This document shows positions 47,157 to 55,390 of a stretch of DNA of 64,000 bases, piece by piece (the stretch's first letter is position 1; each line of letters begins with the position of its first letter). The notes under the pieces were generated by a model. The model searched no databases, was not told where the DNA came from, and saw only the letters and a program-made list of their open reading frames with translations. The stretch is taken from the NCBI RefSeq assembly GCF_900143275.1, contig NZ_FSRO01000001.1, positions 434,001 through 498,000 on the forward strand, written 5' to 3'. Source of the stretch: Nitrosomonas cryotolerans ATCC 49181. GTDB lineage: Bacteria > Pseudomonadota > Gammaproteobacteria > Burkholderiales > Nitrosomonadaceae. The position numbers were made by a program, and so were the translations under genes.

Positions 47157-48389
47157 ATGAAGCAGATTATACGCAAAGCCTTTAAATCTCGACTCAATCC
47201 AAATTCTGACCAAGTACAGAAGATGGTTGAGTTTGCAGGTGCTAATCGGTTTGTTTGGAATAAAGCCTTAGCAATGAATCTGTTCAGATTAGAGCAGAAA
47301 CAGCCATTGCTTTGGTACAACGAGTTGTCATTTTGGCTAAAGCTATGGAAATCCTCAGAAGATTATGGATTTCTAAAAACCGTTCATTCTCAACCGTTGC
47401 AACAAGCCTTAAAAAACTTAGAAAAAGCGTTCAAAGACGGTTTTGATAAAAAACAGCCTTTAAAACGGATTCCAAAATTCAAGAAAAAAGGTTTGAGTGA
47501 CAGCTTTCGTTATCCACAAGGATTTAAGCTGAAGCAAGAGTCTAACAAAGTGTTCTTGCCTAAAATCGGTTGGGTGAAATATCGTAATTCACGCCAAGTC
47601 ATTGGTGACGTTAAAAATATGACGATTTCCCGTAAAGGCGGTTATTGGTACGTGTCGATTCAGACTGAGTACGAGACCGAGCTAAAGCGTCATAGCTCAA
47701 CCAGTATGATTGGTGTTGATATGGGCGTTACCCGCTTTGCAACCTTGTCAGACGGCTCATACGTAGAACCTTTAAACAGTTTCAGAAAGTTATCAAAGAA
47801 ACTGGCTTTTGAACAGCGTAAGCTGTCTAAAAAAGTCCGTTTCTCTGCTAACTGGAAAAAGCAGAAACAAATCATTACCCGACTGCATGAGCGTATTGCC
47901 AATGCTCGTTTAGACTTCTTACACAAAACCTCAACCGAAATCAGCAAAAATCACGCAATGGTCGTAGTTGAGAATTTAAAGATAGGAAACATGTCTAAGA
48001 GTGCCAAGGGCAGTGTTGAAAAGCATGGTAAAAACGTCAAAGCGAAATCGGGTCTAAACAAATCCATTCTTGACCAAGGATGGGGAATGTTCGTTTCGTT
48101 CTTGGAGTATAAACAGGCTTGTTCAGGCGGGGATGTATTGAAGGTAAACCCTCAATACACCTCTCAAACCTGCCCTGGATGTCAACATGTTAGTCGTGAC
48201 AATCGCAAAAGCCAAAGTGCTTTTGAATGTACAGAATGTGGATTTAAAGCCAATGCCGACTTGGTAGGTGCCTTGAATGTACTTGAGCGAGGACATCGCT
48301 TGTTAGCCTGTGGAGTTGAAACGTTAGTTTCGTCTAAGAAGCGGGAACCAGTAGGCAGTAGCAATACAAACCTACTCTTAACGGCTTAA
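47157..48389 (+). CDS. tnpB: TnpB, IS605 copy 3
   Basis: A 410-residue TnpB with intact RuvC Asp, Glu and Asp residues and zinc finger (CPGCQHVSRDNRKS, CTECGF). It differs from copy 1 by a handful of residues (LKQESNKV for LEQESSKV; KKREPV for KKQEPV). The start is ATG 47157, 30 bp from the divergent tnpA start. Confidence 0.93.
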   Translation: MKQIIRKAFKSRLNPNSDQVQKMVEFAGANRFVWNKALAMNLFRLEQKQPLLWYNELSFWLKLWKSSEDYGFLKTVHSQPLQQALKNLEKAFKDGFDKKQPLKRIPKFKKKGLSDSFRYPQGFKLKQESNKVFLPKIGWVKYRNSRQVIGDVKNMTISRKGGYWYVSIQTEYETELKRHSSTSMIGVDMGVTRFATLSDGSYVEPLNSFRKLSKKLAFEQRKLSKKVRFSANWKKQKQIITRLHERIANARLDFLHKTSTEISKNHAMVVVENLKIGNMSKSAKGSVEKHGKNVKAKSGLNKSILDQGWGMFVSFLEYKQACSGGDVLKVNPQYTSQTCPGCQHVSRDNRKSQSAFECTECGFKANADLVGALNVLERGHRLLACGVETLVSSKKREPVGSSNTNLLLTA

Positions 48390-48470
48390 TAAGTCGCTAG
48401 GAATCCCCTTCGTTTAGGAAGGGGAGGATGTCAATCATCCTGTGTTAGTTGTTCGTCGATGATATTTTTC

Positions 48471-48562
48471 GAGGCCTTTGCAAAGCCCCCATAGTTGTTG
48501 AAAAATTAATCCTTTATAATCAATAGTCAAAAACTTCCGGTGAGGGCTTTTACAAAAGTCTC
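48471..48562. mobile_element. MITE copy (92 bp) after IS605 copy 3
   Basis: The ends are GAGGCCTTTGCAAAGCCCC and the inverse of GGGCTTTTACAAAAGTCTC. Flanks TTTTC and TTCTC match at 4 of 5 positions, an older insertion. Confidence 0.75.
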
Positions 48563-48659
48563 TTCTCATGATTGGAATGTGCGCAGTGGGGGAGTCATAA
48601 TGCAACTCTTTAATAAGTTTCTCTAATGGATTCATTAAAGAATTCGCCTATTGGAAAAT

Positions 48660-48955
48660 CTGGGTTAAAGCGGATGTTTGATATCGACATCGCGCAGTGT
48701 CCGGACTGTGACGGAGATATGAAAATCATCGCCGTCAGGCTTGGAATCCAGCGCAATCACTAAAATTTTTGATCATTTCGGCATACCTGCCCGGGCGCCA
48801 CCTGGAGCACCAAAGTACAGCAAACCCTTTGATTTTTTTACGCTAACTGAGCCGGAATACAGCCTTTTCAGATCGATTAACACAGTCTTTGACAACTGAG
48901 CCAGCTTTCAGTACATTCCGAACTCATGAAAAGGGTGGTCTTTCCTATACCTTGA
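48660..48955 (+). mobile_element. IS91-like 3' end remnant (copy F)
   Basis: Contains LKRMFDIDIAQCPDCDGDMK and IIAVRLGIQRNH (transposase C-terminus), then an internally shortened tail ending CATGAAAAGGGTGGTCTTTC. A possible gene fragment (LINDAVTPIRSSLGASSLLL, 48955-49110) follows immediately and is cut by this end. Confidence 0.65.
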
Positions 48956-49110
48956 TAAACGATGCGGTCACCCCCATACGCAGTTCGCTTGGTGCCAGCA
49001 GTTTGTTGCTGGCTGGAGTGAACGCACCGCTTTCCTCCGGGGATGTTATGGGTCTGCTATTCTATGGTGTCTACGACGAATTCGACAACGCCGGTAAGAC
49101 TAACATCTAG
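48955..49110 (+). pseudogene. Fragment of an unidentified gene
   Basis: An open frame fused in phase to the IS91-like end reads YTLINDAVTPIRSSLGASS and GDVMGLLFYGVYDEFDNAG, then stops. The composition looks protein-like but no family is recognised. It probably is the remnant of a gene truncated by the transposon. Confidence 0.35.
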
Positions 49111-49192
49111 CAAATGGCTATACCGTGTCCGGCAGCGTAGAGTTGCCAATTATCCGGGCGCCATGAATGCTGAAAATACTATGAGGCAGAGA

Positions 49193-50254
49193 ATGAAGTT
49201 TGCTTGGTGCATGATTGTACTGGAGGTAATGCTGTCGGCCTGTGATGATTCTGATGGTGCTAATACAACAGCATTAGGCAATCAAGAAGTCAGCGCCCAA
49301 TCCTTATGTGTGAGTAATAGCTGCGGTGAGCGGGTTGAGTTGTTTCGTGTACCCGAGGCTGAGAACAGCCTGCTGACAATGAATAACAGAATGTTCATCA
49401 GCGGCGATTTTCTTTACGAATTGACACGAGATGCTGAGGCTGAATATCGGTTGGATGTAGTGGGTGGCGACGGCAGTAATTTCTTCAATGGTTTGGCCGA
49501 ATATCAAAACTATCTGTATGTGATTCATGCGGGACAGATATTCGTTTCATCTCTGGATGGCTTTATTGATTTGCAACCGGCGTTTACGCTCGAGGGCATG
49601 ATCCTGCCCAACGGCATGACCGCCACGCCGGACGGTCATCTTTACATCACCGATGGGCCGATCTCAGTAACTCCCCAGATCGTGCGCCTGACAATTGATC
49701 CTGCTAACCCGACAAGGATTCTGTCGCAGGAGGTGTGGCTTGCCGAAGGGCTATTCGGACCTAACGGTATCGACTATAAGCGACTGAATGGTATCGATAC
49801 ATTGTTTATCAGCGATGACGGAAATCGTTCGATATTCCGCCTGTCGATCCAACCTGACGGTACTCCCGGACAACTCGATACTCTGCATACTCGCAGCACT
49901 TTTTTCGATGACCTGACTATAGTGGGCGATCATCTGCTGGTGACCGATTACTATCTAGGCACGGTCTTTTTGCTAAGCCCACAGGGCGAGGTCTTGCAGG
50001 AAACCGATATCCTGACATTTCAGGGTACTTCTTCAGTGCAGGTCGGACGCGGAGGTCAGTTTCCTGAAGGGCATCTGTTTGTTACCGAACGTGGTCAGCA
50101 GTTTGATACGTTGACGCCGTTCGGCAATGCACTCAGTGTTTTTCGGCCACAAACGACAAATTGCCACGGCATTCAATGCTGGTTCTTACCCCTGGACATC
50201 TTTCGCCTGAAGCACCAAAAATCCGATAACACTCTAATTTTTCGCACTAACTGA
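49193..50254 (+). CDS. Beta-propeller (SMP-30/NHL-like) lipoprotein, C-terminus derived from transposon
   Basis: A 353-residue protein with a lipoprotein signal (MKFAWCMIVLEVMLSACDD; lipobox MLSAC). Repeated propeller strands follow: NGLAEYQNYLYVIHAGQIFV, LPNGMTATPDGHLYITDG, GPNGIDYKRLNGIDTLFISDDG, and DDLTIVGDHLLVTDYYLG. This resembles SMP-30/gluconolactonase or NHL propellers; catalytic residues are not certain. ATG 49193 is chosen for the GAGG site. The last ~30 residues (LPLDIFRLKHQKSDNTLIFR) are encoded by the IS91-like end G, so the natural C-terminus has been lost. Bounded by IS91-like ends on both sides. Confidence 0.75.
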   Translation: MKFAWCMIVLEVMLSACDDSDGANTTALGNQEVSAQSLCVSNSCGERVELFRVPEAENSLLTMNNRMFISGDFLYELTRDAEAEYRLDVVGGDGSNFFNGLAEYQNYLYVIHAGQIFVSSLDGFIDLQPAFTLEGMILPNGMTATPDGHLYITDGPISVTPQIVRLTIDPANPTRILSQEVWLAEGLFGPNGIDYKRLNGIDTLFISDDGNRSIFRLSIQPDGTPGQLDTLHTRSTFFDDLTIVGDHLLVTDYYLGTVFLLSPQGEVLQETDILTFQGTSSVQVGRGGQFPEGHLFVTERGQQFDTLTPFGNALSVFRPQTTNCHGIQCWFLPLDIFRLKHQKSDNTLIFRTN

Positions 50255-50355
50255 ATCGAAATGCAGCCTTTTTCGATCGATTAACACCGTGTTTGACAAT
50301 CGAGCCAGCTTTCAGTAGATTCAGTCTTCATGGAAAAAGGCAGTTTATTTTTCCT
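50190..50355 (+). mobile_element. IS91-like 3' end remnant (copy G)
   Basis: Tail segment beginning TTACCCCTGGACATCTTTCG inside the propeller gene and running through TTGACAATCGAGCCAGC to GGAAAAAGGCAGTTTATTTT. Confidence 0.6.
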
Positions 50356-50391
50356 ATGCTCTGGAATATAGCAAAAAATAATTTAACGGAC

Positions 50392-50761
50392 TGAGTAGAA
50401 ATCCTCTCTGTTCAGGGGGAGGGTGGATAGCGCGGACGCCGTAGGCGTCTTTATTGTCGATCAATATGGGGTTCGTTGTTGTTCGATATGCTGGCGAATG
50501 ATAGCAGTTGGTGCACCATCACAAGAGGCCGTGAAATAAGATAACGATCATAATACGCCGCCCCATAGCTTCTTGTGAATACGCAGAAAATGCAGACCTC
50601 AACGTGGCCATCAATATTCTAAGGGCAGAACGTGCCCAGCTCGCCTGCCAAGTGAACGATACAATAATGTCGTCGGCAAGAGGAGCTCACCGAAGTCATC
50701 TACTCCATTCCGGGGTCGAGGCAGGAGGAATCCCCTGTCTTTAGGTGGAAGGGGATGTCAA
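50392..50761. mobile_element. IS605-type remnant of a different subtype, internally deleted
   Basis: On the minus strand it keeps the tnpA C-terminus (KLWGGVL, SYFTASCDGAPTAIIRQHIEQQRTPY). On the plus strand it keeps the tnpB C-terminus (YAENADLNVAINILRAERAQLA, GVEAGGIPCL). The two are fused near 50575. The right-end hairpin CCCCTGTCTTTAGGTGGAAGGGG closes at GATGTCAA. Both ends survive, so an active relative could in principle still mobilise it. Confidence 0.7.
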
Positions 50762-50820
50762 AAAGACCAGATATGAATAAATTAAGATTCTGTAACGCAT
50801 TCTAATTAAGGGGTATGTAA

Positions 50821-51633
50821 ATGTCTAAATTCAGTCGAATTTCCGAAGAACCACCATTCCGTTTAGCGACATACTTCTTTGTTAAGCGCTTTTCAAAAGC
50901 CGCTAGAACGATTGATCGTTGGGGAGCTGTCGATCGACCCCATTACTTCGCAGGAGTGCTAGCGGCAGCTGATCAGGCACTGCGTGAGGGAATTCCGGAG
51001 ATTTCAGTGTCAGAGTTCGGTGTTGCTGGCGGAAACGGATTAATTGCACTCCAAACATATGCGGAGCTTATAGAAAAGGAAACTGGAATTAAGATCCGAG
51101 TATTCGGATTTGATACTGGTGAAGGGCTTCCCGAACCATATTACGACTATCGAGATCACCCGGATCAGTGGAGAGTGGGCGACTATAAAATGGATGTGCC
51201 GAAATTACAGCAGAGACTTTCATCGCGAACCGAGCTTCGCCTAGGAAACATTGCTGATACCCTGCCAAAATTTGTCTTGGAGAACCATCCCCCGATTGGC
51301 TTTGTCTCTTGCGATGTTGATCTCTATTCCGGTACCAAAGATGTGTTAAAGATCTTTAGCCTACCAAATAAAAAAATGCTACGTAGAGTATTTATGTATT
51401 TTGATGACATTGATTTCGTTTTTAATCACGCGTTTGCTGGTGAATTGCTTGCTATCCAAGAATTCAACGAATCAAATCCGTTAGTAAAAATTGACATATG
51501 GCGGGATATAAGAAAAAACAGAGTATTTTCTAATGATTTATGGCTTAATAAAATGTTTGTTGCTCACGATCTTGATGCTATCAACAAGTGCGTAATTGGG
51601 CGTGGCCCATCCACCGATTGCAGTCTTGCTTAA
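50821..51633 (+). CDS. TylF-like class I methyltransferase-fold protein
   Basis: A 270-residue protein. The SAM-site-like strand is SVSEFGVAGGNGLIALQTYAEL, followed by VFGFDTGEGLPEP and the strand PPIGFVSCDVDLYSGTKDVL, which fits the TylF/MycF (macrocin O-methyltransferase-like) family that uses a metal near Asp residues (DDIDF). The substrate is unknown. A clear ribosome site (AAGGGG) precedes the ATG. It stands alone and its AT-rich composition differs from neighbours. Confidence 0.72.
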   Translation: MSKFSRISEEPPFRLATYFFVKRFSKAARTIDRWGAVDRPHYFAGVLAAADQALREGIPEISVSEFGVAGGNGLIALQTYAELIEKETGIKIRVFGFDTGEGLPEPYYDYRDHPDQWRVGDYKMDVPKLQQRLSSRTELRLGNIADTLPKFVLENHPPIGFVSCDVDLYSGTKDVLKIFSLPNKKMLRRVFMYFDDIDFVFNHAFAGELLAIQEFNESNPLVKIDIWRDIRKNRVFSNDLWLNKMFVAHDLDAINKCVIGRGPSTDCSLA

Positions 51634-51877
51634 ATAGAAACTTTAGGGTACCTCTAAAAACATCTAAAAAGAGTGAATCAATCCGACCCGAGAAGCGATT
51701 TCAGTCAATTTTTCTATCAATTATTTAGAAAGAGTTTTCTTCAAATCAAGATAATATTTGACTATTATTTTCTCGGTTTCGCCATTTTTAGGTTATTTCA
51801 GGCGCAATGACTCTATCGAAGCTGAAGTGTTTCCTACGAATCAGGGCCGTCGCACGTTTGATGTTATAAACTAGATT

Positions 51878-51937
51878 GAGCCCTTTGCAAAACCCCAATA
51901 GTTTAAAACTTCTAGCGAGGGCTTTTGCAAAAGTCTC
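51878..51937. mobile_element. Internally deleted MITE copy (60 bp)
   Basis: Both ends are present (GAGCCCTTTGCAAAACCCC and the inverse of GGGCTTTTGCAAAAGTCTC) but ~29 bp of the centre are gone. The flanks show no duplication, so it was probably joined to the IS5 remnant by rearrangement. Confidence 0.7.
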
Positions 51938-51939
51938 TC

Positions 51940-52375
51940 GTGATTTTTCTTTGTTGCCGGATCTTTGTGCTTCGGTGAGCGGAAGATTGTGAGTTTTTTT
52001 CGTGAATGTGATTCGCGTGTCCAGAGGTGATCAGACTTTCTTCCCGCCCATTGCTGCGATACGTCGAGCTTGCGTAGATATTTGTTTCTCCCACTTCAGG
52101 GAATTGCAGCACTTCTTCCAAAACCTGACTGTGGTGCACTTTCGCTGAAGTAATCTCCCGCGCAGTTATCAGATTGGTTCCTTGATCCACATAGTCTTTG
52201 CAGGGGCTGTCTCGTAATATCGGATTTGTCTGTTTTTTACTATACAACTCATTGGTTATTAACAATTGAAATTTTGGGAAATTCTATTAAAGGACAATCC
52301 CTTGTAATACCTGCATCTTGAATAACATCACTCGATCAAAGAGTTTGCGCCCGGCCAGGTTTTTTTGGCTTCCTG
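51940..52375 (-). pseudogene. IS5-family transposase remnant, 3' part (split by IS3 copy 2)
   Basis: The 3' part reads NLITAREITSAKVHHSQVLE, then NIYASSTYRSNGREESLITS and HANHIHEKNSQ, the N3/DDE region of an IS5-type transposase (several residues changed). The 5' part (GRKLFDRVMLFKMQVLQ at about 52300-52365) continues across IS3 copy 2 into 53641-53690 (YSQIFSPKQPG). It is a different IS5 lineage from 42848. Confidence 0.7.
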
Positions 52376-52442
52376 TGAAGTGGTACCGCAAAACTGGACA
52401 AGTTGTTAAGCTCTGATATGAGATAAATAGAGAGACATAATC

Positions 52443-52724
52443 ATGAGCAAGAAACGCATGCAATATTCAACAGAATTCAAAGCCAAAATAGCCTTGGCAG
52501 CAATACGTGGAGAAGAAACGGTACCACAACTAGCCGCTCGTTATCATATCCATCCCACGCAGATTAATAGCTGGAAACGTCATTTGATTGAAAAAGCCAG
52601 TGATTTGTTTGGTAAGAATGGTGACGCCAATAATAAGAGTGGTCATAGTGCCGACGATTTACATCGCGTGATTGGGCAATTGACGGTGGAACGCGATTTT
52701 TTAGCCAGAAAGCTCGATCATTAA
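52443..52724 (+). CDS. IS3-family OrfA
   Basis: A 93-residue helix-turn-helix protein (EETVPQLAARYHIHPTQINS). It ends just before orfB, which lies in the -1 frame, so a programmed -1 frameshift probably yields the fused OrfAB transposase. Confidence 0.93.
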   Translation: MSKKRMQYSTEFKAKIALAAIRGEETVPQLAARYHIHPTQINSWKRHLIEKASDLFGKNGDANNKSGHSADDLHRVIGQLTVERDFLARKLDH

Positions 52725-52744
52725 GTGTTGCTGAGCGCAAAACA

Positions 52745-53572
52745 ATGATCGAGCACCACGAGAAACTAAGTCAATCGCGTCAATGCCATTTACTGGGTGT
52801 TGCACGCTCGTCGTATTATTATCAGCCACAACCCACAGATGGGAGTGAGTTAATCTTGTTGCGTCAAATGGATGAGCAGTATTTGAAAACACCACAGTAT
52901 GGTTCACGCAGTTATGCCACGTGGTTCAGGCGCCAGAGGAGGATGATAGGCCGCAAGAAAGCCACTTCAATGATGAAGATACTGGGCATTATTAGCACAG
53001 CACCAAAGCCCAAAACCAGTATTCCGGCCAAGCAGCACAAGAAATATCCTTATCTGCTCAAAGGTAGGACCATTAGTCGTCCCAACCAAGTTTGGGCGAC
53101 CGATATCACTTACGTGCCGATGGAAAAAGGTTTTGGCTATCTTGTTGCTATTATGGACTGGCATTCGCGTAAAGTATTGAGCTGGCGCATATCCAACACA
53201 CTGGACGCTGATTTCTGTGTCCAGGCTTTGGAAGCTGCCATTCAGGATCATGGCTGTCCGAAAATCATGAATAGTGATCAGGGTGTGCAGTTTACCAGTG
53301 AGACATTTACATCAATACTAAAAATCAATGGCATACAGATCAGCATGGATGGCAAGGGTTGCTACTATGACAATATTTTTGTTGAACGACTATGGCGTAC
53401 AGTCAAATACGAACATTTATATACCCGGGAATTCAACAATCTAAAGGAGGTAAGAAAAAGCTTAAATGTTTGGTTCAACTGGTACAATCAGGAATGTTTT
53501 CATCAAAGTCTTGATGATCTAACACCAGATGAAGTTTACTATCAGAAGTATGCAATTTCTCAAGCTGCCTGA
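52745..53572 (+). CDS. IS3-family OrfB (DDE integrase domain)
   Basis: A 275-residue protein with rve-type catalytic motifs: ATDITYVPMEKGFGYLVAIM (Asp), MNSDQGVQFTSE (Asp), and FVERLWRTVKYEHLY (Glu). The HTH_21 region YLKTPQYGSRSYATWFRRQR is also typical. Full length and intact; the likely source of transposase for the other two IS3 copies. Confidence 0.95.
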   Translation: MIEHHEKLSQSRQCHLLGVARSSYYYQPQPTDGSELILLRQMDEQYLKTPQYGSRSYATWFRRQRRMIGRKKATSMMKILGIISTAPKPKTSIPAKQHKKYPYLLKGRTISRPNQVWATDITYVPMEKGFGYLVAIMDWHSRKVLSWRISNTLDADFCVQALEAAIQDHGCPKIMNSDQGVQFTSETFTSILKINGIQISMDGKGCYYDNIFVERLWRTVKYEHLYTREFNNLKEVRKSLNVWFNWYNQECFHQSLDDLTPDEVYYQKYAISQAA

Positions 53573-54072
53573 GCTTGATTAACCAGCCATGTTAGAGCTT
53601 AATTTATCTTCAGGTTGTCTAGTTAATGGGGGCCACTTCACTGGTTGTTTCGGCGAGAAGATCTGCGAATAGACTCCGGTCGATTACATGATTGGTTCCA
53701 CAAGGAGATCTTTTAGCTTGTTTAGCTAATCGTATAGATTTTTAAGGTCAAGAAGGCTTGCTTGAATTTTTAGTAGGGGTGTCACTTAGACTAAAATAGG
53801 TATTTTCCTTATATCATTTTTCTGCTGGAAGCATATGATTGTATTACCTTAAAAACATAATATATAAAGCTTTTGACGCTTGTTTTGTTTCTGCCATTTG
53901 TTTTCCCCAATAAAGCTTATAGGAAGTTTGATCGGGTTGGGGCGAAGGGGTTGCGCAACGAGAATTGATTTTTAGAGATGCCTTTAAGTGACTCTCTTAC
54001 GTGGCTGATCGAAAATTGTTTTTTATGTTTTATAGAGAATAAAAGCAATTAGATCAGAGACATATCTGGCAT

Positions 54073-54088
54073 CGGCATAGTGTGTGCT
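54073..54088 (+). promoter_or_regulatory. Putative sigma-54 promoter for the PEP-CTERM gene
   Basis: CGGCATAGTGTGTGCT has GG at 54074-54075 and GC at 54086-54087, the invariant -24/-12 spacing (GG-N10-GC). It lies ~76 bp before the start codon. PEP-CTERM genes in several proteobacteria depend on sigma-54 with the PrsK/PrsR pair. Confidence 0.5.
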
Positions 54089-54098
54089 TAGCCTCTTA

Positions 54099-54121
54099 GT
54101 GTCGAATGAGAAGTTCGACAC
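54099..54121 (+). other. Hairpin in the PEP-CTERM leader
   Basis: GTGTCGAA pairs perfectly with TTCGACAC around a 7-nt loop, just downstream of the putative promoter. It may stabilise the mRNA or bind a regulator. Confidence 0.45.
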
Positions 54122-54163
54122 GATAAATACGGAATATCCTTATTCTTATATCGGAGAAAAATA

Positions 54164-55156
54164 ATGAAACTAAAAACATTAGCGCTTGCCACCAGTATTG
54201 CTCTATCGGCAATGTCCACCGCTGGAACCGCCCACGCCGGCGCACTCGCTACCTCGGTACTGGACATGACAAACTTCACCATCTCTAAGGGCGGCGCGCT
54301 ACTTAATCGTACCGCTTTTGATCTTCTGACCATTACGAATACAGCGGACGTTTCTGCTAACCTGAATGGTGTGACCAGCACGGATTCGGGTCTTGGTTCT
54401 GGCCAGGATATCGACTTGGGTTTCGTAAACGTGGGCGGCACAGGGGGCTACGTTGAAAACAGCTACGCTGTCATAAGCAACCCTCCTGCGTCCACGTTCG
54501 CTGTTGCAGATCAGTCGCAGTTTGGTTCGCCTATAGCTGGCTTGGAGGTCGGAGGAGTGCCTATTCCGACACCCGCAACGGCGTCTCAAGCGGCCTATGT
54601 TTCCCTGGATGCTGCGGGGGACGGCAGTTCCACCGCTAACAACGGTCTTACTTCCAGCTTTATATTTACCTTAGGCGAAGGCGGTGAGCTTGATTTTAGC
54701 TTTAACGCCCGTGCATATCTGGAGGCCTATACTGACCCCACCGAGCTATTCCCCACCTCTGCTTCCGCGCAGTATAGTCTGTTCTTCACCATCGATGATC
54801 TGACGACGGGTGCCAATGTCGTAAACTGGCAGCCGGATGGTATTAGTCTTGATAACACAGGCACATCATTTGGCATTACCAACGAGATCGATCCTTTCAG
54901 GTTGAACGACGCAGTTGCGAGAAACGCGCCACTTAATGGAACATCTTTCCGAGGCGCTTCAGAGGGTACTGCGTTTTCTGGAACTTGGAGCGGCAGGACA
55001 GTGGCACTGCTGGAAGACAATCGCTATCAATTGACAATCAGATCGGGGACCCTCGCCGATGCCAACGCGGCTGTGACGACTATACCTGAACCCGCCACCT
55101 TGGCTTTGATGGGATTGGGTGTTCTGGGGCTGAGTCTGAGCCGCCGTCGCACCTAA
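54164..55156 (+). CDS. PEP-CTERM sorting domain protein, exported
   Basis: A 330-residue surface or exopolysaccharide-associated protein. It has a signal peptide (MKLKTLALATSIALSAMSTA, cleavage near AHA, residue ~25), a Ser/Thr/Gly/Ala-rich beta-strand body, and the C-terminal sorting signal IPEPATLALMGLGVLGLSLS followed by RRRT. The PEP motif is the recognition site of exosortase, so an exosortase gene must exist elsewhere in the genome. GGAGAA lies before the ATG. It is framed by its own putative sigma-54 promoter and a strong terminator, hence monocistronic. The body domain is not recognised. Confidence 0.93.
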   Translation: MKLKTLALATSIALSAMSTAGTAHAGALATSVLDMTNFTISKGGALLNRTAFDLLTITNTADVSANLNGVTSTDSGLGSGQDIDLGFVNVGGTGGYVENSYAVISNPPASTFAVADQSQFGSPIAGLEVGGVPIPTPATASQAAYVSLDAAGDGSSTANNGLTSSFIFTLGEGGELDFSFNARAYLEAYTDPTELFPTSASAQYSLFFTIDDLTTGANVVNWQPDGISLDNTGTSFGITNEIDPFRLNDAVARNAPLNGTSFRGASEGTAFSGTWSGRTVALLEDNRYQLTIRSGTLADANAAVTTIPEPATLALMGLGVLGLSLSRRRT

Positions 55157-55185
55157 AATCCGCAACGGAAAGGGCCACAAAGAAA

Positions 55186-55220
55186 TGGAAAAAGGGAGCT
55201 TACATGGCTCCCTTTTTCCA
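55186..55220 (+). terminator. Intrinsic terminator after the PEP-CTERM gene
   Basis: TGGAAAAAGGGAGC and GCTCCCTTTTTCCA form a perfect 14-bp stem with a 7-nt loop; the T-rich arm makes it function as a terminator in either direction. Confidence 0.8.
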
Positions 55221-55390
55221 TTCTTGTTAGAGCTAAATTTCTGCTAGTTTTTCCGCAGCTCGGCGCAGCTCAAATCTGGGGGAACAGAAAGATGTCATGC
55301 GACAACATTCGATCAAGGCAGAGTGCAAGAAATATAGACATCACTTATTTCATCCTGGATTACGTACAAATACTTATTAGCCGATAATAC

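Larger units (their letters stand above)
46644..48434 (+). mobile_element. IS605-type element copy 3 (complete)
   Basis: Nearly identical to copy 1 from TTTATCAAATAGCGCG to GATGTCAA at 48434. The left flank just before both complete copies shares a T-rich sequence ending in TTTATC, a candidate target/TAM motif. It lies 20 bp beyond the Usp stop codon. Confidence 0.88.
52376..53640 (+). mobile_element. IS3-family element copy 2, intact (1265 bp)
   Basis: The ends TGAAGTGGTACCGCAAAACT and the inverse of GTTAATGGGGGCCACTTCA are flanked by CTG on both sides (52373-52375 and 53641-53643). It is inserted in the IS5 transposase remnant, whose frame is restored if the element is removed. Confidence 0.9.
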
